Origin: Treponema putidum
GTDB taxonomy: Bacteria; Spirochaetota; Spirochaetia; Treponematales; Treponemataceae
Reading direction: 5' to 3'
Assembly (NCBI RefSeq): GCF_000755145.1
Contig: NZ_CP009228.1
Location: forward strand, 2,403,694 to 2,467,693
Length of the DNA stretch: 64,000 nucleotides
Each line of letters opens with the position of its first letter. Position 1 is the first letter of the stretch. Both the position numbers and the translations under genes were made by a program. Shown here in pieces: positions 57,010 to 64,000 of this stretch. Under the pieces are notes generated by a model. It was not told the origin of the DNA. It was given only the letters and a program-made list of their open reading frames with translations, and did no database searches.

Positions 57010-57870
57010 ATGATTATCAATCACAACATGAGTGCGATGTTCGCACAGAGAACGCAGGGTGTTACCAATGTACGCATCGGTAAAGACATCGAAAAACTTT
57101 CATCAGGTTTGCGCATTAACCGTGCAGGCGATGACGCTTCCGGTCTTGCAGTTTCCGAGAAGATGAGAAGCCAAATCAGAGGTTTAAACCAAGCTTCTGC
57201 AAATGCTTCAAACGGCATTAACTTTATCCAAGTAGCCGAAGCTTTCTTACAGGAAACAACTGATATCATGCAGAGAATCAGAGAGCTAGCTGTTCAGTCT
57301 TCAAACGGTATTTATTCTGCTGAAGACAGAATGCAGATTCAGGTTGAAGTTTCTCAGCTTGTTGCCGAAGTAGACCGAATTGCAAGTTCAGCCCAATTCA
57401 ACGGTATGAACATGCTTACAGGCCGCTTTGCACGCGAAACAGGTGAAAATGTCGTTACCGGTTCTATGTGGTTCCACATCGGTGCCAACATGGATCAGAG
57501 AATGCGCGTATATGTTGGAACAATGTCGGCAGCAGCTCTCGGTATCCGAAATGTCGGTGACGAAAAAATCATGACAATCGAAACAGCTGATGCTGCAAAC
57601 GCCAGCATTGGAACAATCGATGAAGGTCTTAAAAAGATCAACAAGCAAAGAGCTGACCTTGGCGCATACCAGAACAGAATGGAGCTGACGGTTGTCGGTA
57701 TCGATATAGCCGCCGAAAATCTCCAAGCATCTGAGTCAAGAATCCGTGATGCAGATATGGCAAAACAAATGGTAGAATATACCAAGAATCAGATCTTGGC
57801 AAATACCGGTATTGCAATGCTTGCTCAGGCTAATAACAACAGCCAGCTTGTAATGTCTCTTTTAAGGTAA
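57010..57870 (+). CDS. flaB: Flagellar filament core protein FlaB
   Basis: The 286-residue flagellin has the conserved ends: [14 protein letters not shown] and [21 protein letters not shown] at the N-terminus, [20 protein letters not shown] and [18 protein letters not shown] at the C-terminus. The middle is short, without D2/D3 surface domains, as in spirochetes where the filament is periplasmic. It has no signal peptide, being exported by the flagellar apparatus. GGAGG precedes the ATG. A second flaB follows after 307 bases. Confidence 0.97.
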   Translation: MIINHNMSAMFAQRTQGVTNVRIGKDIEKLSSGLRINRAGDDASGLAVSEKMRSQIRGLNQASANASNGINFIQVAEAFLQETTDIMQRIRELAVQSSNGIYSAEDRMQIQVEVSQLVAEVDRIASSAQFNGMNMLTGRFARETGENVVTGSMWFHIGANMDQRMRVYVGTMSAAALGIRNVGDEKIMTIETADAANASIGTIDEGLKKINKQRADLGAYQNRMELTVVGIDIAAENLQASESRIRDADMAKQMVEYTKNQILANTGIAMLAQANNNSQLVMSLLR

Positions 57871-58177
57871 CAAATTTATAAAATACTCTTGTATTTTTTT
57901 AATTATAAGAGTATAATGTATTAAGCGTTGCGGGGGTATTTCCCCTAAACGCTTAAATGATCTTTGAAAAAAGCCCTTAGACGGCCATTTGAGAATAACC
58001 GTCATGGGCGACCCTTATGAAGCCCTGTATCGCAGTATTATTAACAGTTTGAAAAAATTGTTAATAATACTGTGTTTATAATTTGTATAAAAGGCGCAAA
58101 ATTTTATGCAAAATTATAAAATACAGGTGTATTTTTCAGCAAAGGATGCTGAAATATAGGACTTCAGGGAGGGTCAT
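57871..58177 (+). other. Intergenic region between the two flaB genes, hairpins only
   Basis: No gene is visible. It holds a GC-rich hairpin TTAAGCGTT/AACGCTTAA (57921-57956), a strong hairpin CAGTATTATTAACA/TGTTAATAATACTG (58033-58072) that could end or attenuate transcription, and a leader hairpin next to the second flaB. A good sigma-28 promoter for the second flaB was not found; only weak TAAA-like matches occur. Confidence 0.65.
58134..58154 (+). promoter_or_regulatory. Second flaB leader hairpin with AAGGA loop (candidate CsrA site)
   Basis: TTTCAGCA/TGCTGAAA closes a loop AAGGA, giving GCAAAGGATGC. The loop and flanking CA/TG match the hairpin of the first flaB although the stems differ, and the ribosome binding site GGGAGG follows after 14 bases. 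Confidence 0.55.
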
Positions 58178-59035
58178 ATGATAATTAATCACAATATGAG
58201 TGCAATGTTTGCACAGAGACAGGGAGGAGTCAACGAACTTCATCTCGCAAAAAACATCGAAAAACTTTCCAGTGCGGAAAGAATCAACCGTGCAGGTGAT
58301 GATGCTTCAGGTTTGGCAGTATCCGAAAAGATGCGAAGTCAGATCAGAGGTTTAAACCAAGCCGGACAAAATATTCAAAACGGTGTTTCTTTTATTCAAG
58401 CAACGGAAGGTTATTTGGGTGAAACTACAGATATAGTTCAGAGATTAAGAGAGTTGGCTATACAAGCCTCTAACGGCATTTACTCCGCAGAAGACAGGAT
58501 GCAGATTCAAGTTGAAGTATCACAGCTAGTTGATGAAGTAGATCGAATCGCAAGTCATGCTCAATTTAACGGAATGAATATCCTTACCGGACGCTTTTCG
58601 CAAGATTCAGTATCTGGTCCCATGCAACTCCATGTCGGTGCAAATATGGATCAAAGAGAGAGTATTTACATAGGTACAATGACAGCCACAGCACTCGGTA
58701 TTATTGGAGCTCAACAAGGCGGAGAAGACAGGATGATTTCAATGTCTTCAGTAGACGGTGCAAACATGGCATTGGGAACCCTTGATAATGCTCTTAAGCA
58801 GATTAACAAGCAGCGTGCAGACCTTGGTGCATATCAAAACAGGTTTGAAATGGCATATAACGGTATAGCAATTGCTGCCGAAAATATGCAGGCTGCCGAA
58901 TCAAGAATCCGGGATGCAGATATGGCTAAAGAAATTGTAGACTATACAAAGAACCAAATCTTGATCCAGTCAGGAACTGCTATGTTGGCACAGGCAAATA
59001 CACAGCCTCAGGCTGTTGTTAGGCTTCTTCAATAA
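58178..59035 (+). CDS. flaB: Flagellar filament core protein FlaB (second copy)
   Basis: The 285-residue flagellin shares the terminal motifs of the first FlaB ([34 protein letters not shown]) but differs in the middle and lacks part of the [10 protein letters not shown] segment (FSQDSVSGP instead). Treponemal filaments mix several FlaB types in their core. GGGAGG precedes the ATG. The gene is followed by a strong terminator-like hairpin. Confidence 0.97.
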   Translation: MIINHNMSAMFAQRQGGVNELHLAKNIEKLSSAERINRAGDDASGLAVSEKMRSQIRGLNQAGQNIQNGVSFIQATEGYLGETTDIVQRLRELAIQASNGIYSAEDRMQIQVEVSQLVDEVDRIASHAQFNGMNILTGRFSQDSVSGPMQLHVGANMDQRESIYIGTMTATALGIIGAQQGGEDRMISMSSVDGANMALGTLDNALKQINKQRADLGAYQNRFEMAYNGIAIAAENMQAAESRIRDADMAKEIVDYTKNQILIQSGTAMLAQANTQPQAVVRLLQ

Positions 59036-59065
59036 CAAAGCAGATCTTGTAAAGGCCGATGATAA

Positions 59066-59090
59066 AAGAGATAACCGGATGTCATCTCTT
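59066..59090 (+). promoter_or_regulatory. Hairpin with CCGGATGTC loop downstream of flaB
   Basis: AAGAGAT/ATCTCTT closes an 11-base loop containing GGATG, the same core as in the two flaB leaders. It lies after the flaB stop and before flaG, so it could be a further CsrA-type site or only a stem. Weak evidence. Confidence 0.35.
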
Positions 59091-59115
59091 AAAATTGAAA
59101 GCCTTTAGAATTTTT

Positions 59116-59154
59116 AGGAAGAAAGAAGATGCGCCCTTCTTCTTCCTTTCTTTT
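59116..59154 (+). terminator. Terminator after the second flaB
   Basis: AGGAAGAA(A)GAAG pairs with CTTCTTCTTCCT with one bulge and is followed by a T-rich TTTCTTTT. It lies 80 bases after the flaB stop. Confidence 0.75.
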
Positions 59155-59235
59155 ACTGCTAAGAGTTGATGCTTAAACGTTATAACTATATTTAGATGTC
59201 ATGGACGATGTCTATTTTAAGCCAAGGAGGTTTTT

Positions 59236-59604
59236 ATGAGTATAGAAATACACGGCATAGGGCACCAAGCAGCATTACAAACAAGAGACACCATGGTTAA
59301 CAGCTCAATGAGAGCTGCATCCGATGTAATAGTGGAAAAAGAAGCTGCTGAACAAGCTGAAAATCAAAAAGTGCTTGCTGACCCTAATGAAATCTCAAAA
59401 GCGGCTGCACAGATCCAAAAGCTATGCGATATGTGCGGCAGAAAGTTGCAGTTTAAAGTAAACAAAGATACAAACCGTATTGTTGTTAAGGTAATAGATA
59501 CAAATACCGACAAAGTAATAAGGGAAATTCCATCAGAAGAAATACAGAGATTGCAAGCAAGGATACGCGAAACAGTCGGCCTTTTATTTGACGAAACCAT
59601 ATAA
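59236..59604 (+). CDS. flaG: FlaG-family flagellar protein
   Basis: The 122-residue protein has the FlaG domain at its C-terminus (LQFKVNKDTNRIVVKVIDTNTDKVIREIPSEEIQRLQARI). FlaG proteins affect filament length or stability. AAGGAGG precedes the ATG. It lies between flaB and fliD, 45 bases before fliD. Confidence 0.9.
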   Translation: MSIEIHGIGHQAALQTRDTMVNSSMRAASDVIVEKEAAEQAENQKVLADPNEISKAAAQIQKLCDMCGRKLQFKVNKDTNRIVVKVIDTNTDKVIREIPSEEIQRLQARIRETVGLLFDETI

Positions 59605-59649
59605 TTGGAGATTTTCCCGTTTTTATGAATTAAAAAAATAGGGGTTTAG

Positions 59650-61611
59650 ATGTCCGATTTAAGTATACCGGGAGTCAACAGTACATACGAAAAGCTGGTT
59701 GAAGCTTTAATGAAAAAGGAAAGAGTTCCTCGCGACAGGGAAGCCGAAAACCTTGAGCGCCTAAAATTGCAGGATGATTCATGGCGTCAGGTTAATAAAT
59801 TTTCCCTTGAAGTAAGAAATGCGGCAAGGGACCTATATTCTTTTAATAATCCCTTTGTAGAAAAAATAGCCGAATCCTCTAATGAAAGATCATTTACGGC
59901 GACAGCCTCTCGAGGCGCAAAAGATCAAAATGTAAAACTTAATGTTGTTCAAACTGCAGAAGCCGATAAATTTTTAACCAAAGAAATAAATAAAGATTTT
60001 GAAATAAAAAATGGCAAATACACATTTAAAGTAGGCGAAAAAAGTATTTCAATAAACTGGAAGGGAGGCAAATATAAAGGTTTTATAGACCTTGTAAACT
60101 CCAGAGCAAAAGAAATTTTAAACATAAGTGAAATAAAAATAACGCCGGATACAAAATCCATTTTATTTTCATCGAATATAACAGGTGAAAAAAACAGGCT
60201 GGAATTTGCCGATGATGCCCTTGGACTCGCCCTTGAGATGGGACTTATCAAAAAAAACGACACATCAGCCATAAAGACTTCAGTTTCTTCAATTGAGGCA
60301 AAACCCGAATCCTCTCAAAAAATAGATTTTTCCGAAGCTGTAAGAGCCAAGGGACAATATGTCATGGAACTTACCGTTTCAGTTAAGGAACCGGAAAAAA
60401 CTTCTATACAGAAAGAAGAGGTGAGCGAAAAAATTTATGAACAAATAGGCTCAATATCATACAGGGGAATTGTGGTGCAAAATGAACCTTCAAACGCCGG
60501 TCTTGAAAAAATGGAAACGGAACCTAAAAATAAGCCGGAACCGAAGATTGATATGAATGTTTTAGCCTTAGAATCAACACGAGGAGTGCTTATTCCCCTG
60601 CCCCCTCTTTCGGAAAATGCCGAAACACAGACAATCACGATTCCTTTGGCTGAATACGGGGATGTAAAAGCCCTTGCAATAAACAATAATAATACCGAAA
60701 AAGCCGTTTTTATCGAAAATATTAAAATATTTGATCCTAAGGCGGCCGGAGACTATGTACCGGTAAACCCTGTTTCGACGGCACAAGATGCGATAATCAA
60801 CTTTGAAGGCATTCAAATTAAAAGAGATAAAAACGATATCGACGATTTAATCCCCGGTGTAACGCTTCATGCCCATGAAGCTTCAGAAAAACAGGAGAAA
60901 CTTACCATAAAACCGGATGTAGATGCCGTCAAAAATGCCATTATTGAGCTTGTAGCAAAATATAACCGCGTTTTTGCTCAAATAAATATTTTAACACAAA
61001 ATAAGCCCGAAATCATCGAAGAACTGACCTATCTTTCCGAAGCTGAAGTGGAAGATGCACAAAAAAAGTTGGGAATAATGTATGGAGACACAACATTGAT
61101 GAGTTTTAAATCCAATTTAAGGCAAACAATAAACACTCCGTATAAGGCATCCGAAGATTCAACAATATTTATGTTAGCTCAACTGGGAATTTCTACAAAA
61201 TCGGATTCTTCGGGCGGCATAGACATGTCACGCCTGAGAGGTTATTTGGAAATCGACGAAAAAAAACTTGATGAGGCCTTAAAAAATAATATGGAAGAGG
61301 TAAGGCTTTTTTTCGGTTTTGATTCTGACGGAGATATTTTAATCGATTCAGGCTTAGCCCATGCGATGTACGAATATATTAACCCATATACTCAACGAGG
61401 CGGTATTTTAGGAGTAAAAACCGATGCTTTAAAATTAAAAATGGATGCTTCACAAAAAAGAATAGAAAACTATGATAAAAAACTGGCCGAAAAAGAAGCA
61501 GCCCTTAAAAAGAAATACGGCATAATGGATGGAACATTAAAAAGTTTACAAAAACAATCTCAAACAATGCAGAATTTTACGGATTCTCTTAAAAAAAGTA
61601 ATAAGGACTAA
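59650..61611 (+). CDS. fliD: Flagellar filament cap protein FliD
   Basis: The 653-residue protein has the FliD N-terminal domain (LSIPGVNSTYEKLVEALMKKERVP) and the C-terminal FliD domain with FMLAQLGISTKSD and a helical end (YDKKLAEKEAALKKKYGIMD). It forms the filament tip and folds exported flagellin. An unusually Lys/Glu-rich middle insert (about 210-330) is present. Confidence 0.92.
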   Translation: MSDLSIPGVNSTYEKLVEALMKKERVPRDREAENLERLKLQDDSWRQVNKFSLEVRNAARDLYSFNNPFVEKIAESSNERSFTATASRGAKDQNVKLNVVQTAEADKFLTKEINKDFEIKNGKYTFKVGEKSISINWKGGKYKGFIDLVNSRAKEILNISEIKITPDTKSILFSSNITGEKNRLEFADDALGLALEMGLIKKNDTSAIKTSVSSIEAKPESSQKIDFSEAVRAKGQYVMELTVSVKEPEKTSIQKEEVSEKIYEQIGSISYRGIVVQNEPSNAGLEKMETEPKNKPEPKIDMNVLALESTRGVLIPLPPLSENAETQTITIPLAEYGDVKALAINNNNTEKAVFIENIKIFDPKAAGDYVPVNPVSTAQDAIINFEGIQIKRDKNDIDDLIPGVTLHAHEASEKQEKLTIKPDVDAVKNAIIELVAKYNRVFAQINILTQNKPEIIEELTYLSEAEVEDAQKKLGIMYGDTTLMSFKSNLRQTINTPYKASEDSTIFMLAQLGISTKSDSSGGIDMSRLRGYLEIDEKKLDEALKNNMEEVRLFFGFDSDGDILIDSGLAHAMYEYINPYTQRGGILGVKTDALKLKMDASQKRIENYDKKLAEKEAALKKKYGIMDGTLKSLQKQSQTMQNFTDSLKKSNKD

Positions 61612-61614
61612 TAA

Positions 61615-62208
61615 ATGAATATCAAATTAAACGGACAAGAAATTGAATTAAAACCGGAAAATGAAATCACAATAGGCGATGTTCTTGGAAATATAGAAGA
61701 AGCGTGCAGGCAAAAACAAAACACAATAACGCAAGTATGTGCAAACGGCAAAGAATTGACCTTGAATGAGCTTGATGAGCTTTTTAAAAAAACTATTCAA
61801 GAGGATATACGTATTGAACTTTTTACAACAAGCGGAAATGAAATAAAAGAACTTTTAAAAGAACTTGGGCAGATATTTATAAAAAATTCCGATGAAATTG
61901 AAAATATCCCCATAAAACTTCAAACGGGTAATGATGTTGAAGTCATTAAAATAATCGAAGAGTTTTCGCTTAATTTGACAAAACTTTACAGTACGGCAAA
62001 ATTGTTTGATATAACCGATATCAATGAGGATTTTCTTTTTGGAGATATGACCTTAGGCGAATATCAAAAAGAGATTGCTTCTCATTTGGATTCTATTATT
62101 CATGCAATTGAAGATACCGATACGGTAGAAATTTCTGATATTGCAGAATATGAATTGGCACCGCTTGTAAAAAAGTTGGGAAATGGATTATTATCAATAA
62201 AAGCATAA
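61615..62208 (+). CDS. Hypothetical protein after fliD
   Basis: The 197-residue protein has a beta-rich N-terminus (NIKLNGQEIELKPENEITIGDVLGNIEEA) and a long helical C-terminus. It begins 3 bases after fliD, the place where the chaperone gene fliS often stands, but no FliS motif is visible. A flagellar assembly role is inferred from position only. Confidence 0.6.
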   Translation: MNIKLNGQEIELKPENEITIGDVLGNIEEACRQKQNTITQVCANGKELTLNELDELFKKTIQEDIRIELFTTSGNEIKELLKELGQIFIKNSDEIENIPIKLQTGNDVEVIKIIEEFSLNLTKLYSTAKLFDITDINEDFLFGDMTLGEYQKEIASHLDSIIHAIEDTDTVEISDIAEYELAPLVKKLGNGLLSIKA

Positions 62209-62222
62209 CCGGAGAATAAAAA

Positions 62223-62483
62223 ATGATTGTTTCTGAAATAAAAAATATCGAAAAAGAAGATACTCACATATATTACCGCCAAAAATATGTCGGAACGGCA
62301 ATATATGCAATATTGGGCAAAGAACAAACAGGTAAAGTTGAATTTTTTGTAGAACATAAACCTACCGGTGAAACGGAAATACAAGTACGAATGATAGATA
62401 AGATAGACTATCCTATCTTACAGATAATAATGGAATTAAAAGCTTGTGTACGCCGTTTAATTGAAACAAGGAAATTACCGTAA
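62223..62483 (+). CDS. Hypothetical 86-residue protein after fliD
   Basis: The protein reads MIVSEIKNIEKEDTHIYYRQKYVGTA... with an N-terminal beta-rich part (VEFFVEHKPTGETEIQVRMI) and a helical end (IMELKACVRRLIET). It starts 14 bases after the previous gene, preceded by GGAG, and ends one base before tsaE. No family is recognised. Confidence 0.6.
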   Translation: MIVSEIKNIEKEDTHIYYRQKYVGTAIYAILGKEQTGKVEFFVEHKPTGETEIQVRMIDKIDYPILQIIMELKACVRRLIETRKLP

Positions 62484-62484
62484 T

Positions 62485-62916
62485 ATGGAATTTATAGTAA
62501 AGACCGAAGAAGATACTATCAGTTTAGGAAAAAAAATAGGAAAAAAATTAAAACAAGGAGATGTAATAACTCTTGACGGTTCTTTAGCGGCCGGCAAAAC
62601 TTATTTAACAAAGGGGATAGCACAAGGCTTGGATATTGAAGAAGATATTACAAGCCCTACTTTTACCCTAATATCCGAATACTCAGGCCGTCTGCATCTA
62701 TATCATATGGATGTATATAGGCTTGAAGGAGTTGAAGATTTTTTAGACTTAGGTGCCGAAGAAATGTTATATGGTGAAGGAGTTTGTGTTATAGAATGGG
62801 GTGAAAAAGTAAAGCAGGCTTTACCTGCAAATACTATTCATATTAAAATAGCAGTAAATGAAGATAATTCCAGAAAAATTATCATCAATAACAAAGAGTT
62901 TTGTGAGGCTTTATGA
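62485..62916 (+). CDS. tsaE: tRNA threonylcarbamoyladenosine biosynthesis ATPase TsaE
   Basis: The 143-residue protein has Walker A SLAAGKT (residues 33-39), ITSPTFTLISEY and LYHMDVYRLEG, the TsaE signature. It works with TsaB and TsaD in t6A formation on tRNAs reading ANN codons. The frame opens 8 codons earlier, but this ATG fits the family. It overlaps tsaB by 4 bases. Confidence 0.93.
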   Translation: MEFIVKTEEDTISLGKKIGKKLKQGDVITLDGSLAAGKTYLTKGIAQGLDIEEDITSPTFTLISEYSGRLHLYHMDVYRLEGVEDFLDLGAEEMLYGEGVCVIEWGEKVKQALPANTIHIKIAVNEDNSRKIIINNKEFCEAL

Positions 62917-63578
62917 ACATACTTTGCATTGATACAAGTTTTTCCTCTATTGCAATAACGGCGCAAGGAAATGCCGGTACATTTACCTCTGTTTTTACAC
63001 CGGCTAAAGCCAGACATTCTGCTATCCTTATTCCTGCAATAGAAGCTGCCGTAAAACAGGCAGGATTTGACGTAAAAGAAACCGATGTCTTAATATGCCC
63101 TCAAGGACCGGGAGGCTTTACAGGTCTAAGACTCGCCTACTCCACTGCAAAAGCGATTCAGCTAAAAACCAATGCTCAGTTTTTTTGTGTTCCTATTTTG
63201 GAAGCTCTATGCTATAAATACGGCGATACAGCCCAATTTTTATCCATCATTGATGCAAAAAGAGACTGTTTTTATGCTCAAGCATTTGAAAACAAAAAGG
63301 CCATCTCGAAAGCCCTTGATATAAGGGCGGAAGAGGCACTTAAGTTAATTGACAAAAATAAAAAAACTATTATTTGCGGTTTTGGAACCGCAAAATTTAA
63401 AAAAGATATATCTTTATCTATTAACCCTGATAATTTTACATTTATAGAAGCAGCCGTTGAGAACTCTTCTAAACTATTGTTTGATTGTTTTATAGCAGAC
63501 CAAAATTGTTTAAAAGTTGAAGATCACGAAGGCCCTATATACATAAGAAAGAGCGATGCAGAATATTTAAGCTGTTGA
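62913..63578 (+). CDS. tsaB: tRNA threonylcarbamoyladenosine biosynthesis protein TsaB
   Basis: The 221-residue protein starts MNILCIDTSFSSIAITAQG and contains ARHSAILIPAIEAAVKQ and GPGGFTGLRLAYSTAKAIQL, diagnostic of TsaB. It is an inactive relative of TsaD needed to form the t6A complex. It directly follows tsaE. Confidence 0.93.
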   Translation: MNILCIDTSFSSIAITAQGNAGTFTSVFTPAKARHSAILIPAIEAAVKQAGFDVKETDVLICPQGPGGFTGLRLAYSTAKAIQLKTNAQFFCVPILEALCYKYGDTAQFLSIIDAKRDCFYAQAFENKKAISKALDIRAEEALKLIDKNKKTIICGFGTAKFKKDISLSINPDNFTFIEAAVENSSKLLFDCFIADQNCLKVEDHEGPIYIRKSDAEYLSC

Positions 63579-63597
63579 AATAAAAGGAATTAAACCT

Positions 63598-64000
63598 ATG
63601 AAAAAAAGTAAAAAGAAAAAAAATCGTAATAAGCCTGAAATCGGTCTTAATGAAAAAGACGTGCTTACCCTTGATGATTTGGAAATGCTTGATGAGGTAG
63701 AAGATAATTTAGAGGAGCTATGTGATGATATTTATCAAAAAGACAGCGATCCGGACGGCTTGCTTCATCCTATAGACCTTAACAATAAAGAAATAAAAAC
63801 TGAAACTTTAAAAACAGCAGTTGACTTACTTGCAACGCCGACAGTCTGTTCTATGCTGTTAGATAAAAATTTTTTTATACTATACATAAGTGATGCAGTA
63901 AAACATCTTTTCGACGGTTATCATAATATCGAGCAAAAACCGTTTTTTAATATATTCGGCAGTACTCTTGAAAAATTTACCCTCGATGACCTTTTAGCAA
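63598..64000 (+). CDS. PAS-like protein, N-terminal part only
   Basis: An ATG at 63598, with AAGGA about ten bases upstream, begins MKKSKKKKNRNKPEIGL and continues open to the window end (134 codons). After a basic leader and an acidic stretch, VCSMLLDKNFFILYISDAV resembles the start of a PAS sensor domain. The output domain lies outside the window. Confidence 0.6.
   Translation, partial: MKKSKKKKNRNKPEIGLNEKDVLTLDDLEMLDEVEDNLEELCDDIYQKDSDPDGLLHPIDLNNKEIKTETLKTAVDLLATPTVCSMLLDKNFFILYISDAVKHLFDGYHNIEQKPFFNIFGSTLEKFTLDDLLA

Noticed and set aside
57021-57785. Minus-strand frames opposite flaB
   Set aside because: The flagellin on the plus strand is unmistakable; these frames have no start signals.

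Overview
The window looks like a chromosomal segment of an oral-type Treponema, very close to Treponema denticola. The evidence is a spirochete FlaB flagellin pair followed by flaG and fliD, a cheA-cheWR-cheX-cheY operon whose CheW carries a CheR-like domain, a Tp34/P19 iron lipoprotein, a BspA-type leucine-rich repeat protein, many lipoprotein signals, and a moderately AT-rich base composition. Species assignment is inferred from gene content only.

Layout. (1) Bases 1-6270 form a visibly more AT-rich accessory segment. It holds a minus-strand operon for a PIN-kinase fusion, a von Willebrand A protein and a PP2C-type phosphatase (broken by a frameshift and running off the left edge), then a complete ISAs1-type insertion sequence with terminal inverted repeats and a 9-bp target duplication, a small cysteine-rich protein, and two tiny minus-strand genes with their own terminator. 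(2) 6273-10252 is a four-gene operon (fumarase alpha and beta, citC, citXG) with a near-consensus promoter and an inverted repeat over the start site. (3) 11063-19511 is a ferrous/ferric iron uptake cluster in the same order as the Campylobacter P19 cluster: FTR1 permease, Tp34/P19 lipoprotein, DUF2318 membrane protein (frameshifted), three FtsX-type permeases, an ATPase and an FMN-binding lipoprotein, behind a promoter whose -10 box lies in a 14-bp palindrome. (4) 19673-36579 holds transporters, serine dehydratase, nfeD, rho-rpmE, tRNA-Glu, aroH, ppdK, a CapA-like lipoprotein, purB, a Sel1/BspA protein and a repeat-poor lipoprotein. (5) 36576-45472 has a membrane protein, a short SMC-like ATPase, a degenerate response regulator and the chemotaxis operon. 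(6) 45570-56871 has beta-barrel-like proteins, gap, yebC, a winged-helix regulator pair, pepP, an acetyltransferase, nrnA and several hypotheticals. (7) 56906-64000 is the flagellar filament locus (two flaB genes, flaG, fliD and two unknowns) continuing into tsaE, tsaB and the start of a PAS-like protein.

How it fits together. The motility half makes the filament (FlaB, FlaG, FliD) and the signalling that steers it (CheA, CheW-CheR, CheX, CheY). Both flaB leaders carry a small hairpin presenting an AGGA loop, a candidate CsrA site. The metabolic half suggests citrate/fumarate and serine fermentation feeding pyruvate and PPDK. The iron cluster combines a permease, a periplasmic metal binder, a flavin carrier and an ABC pump.

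Two things deserve attention first: the PIN-kinase/vWA/PP2C triad next to a recently inserted IS, and a series of genes broken by single-base changes in A or T runs (PP2C, DUF2318, CapA, a large lipoprotein and a beta-barrel gene). These are either real phase-variable tracts or homopolymer sequencing errors.
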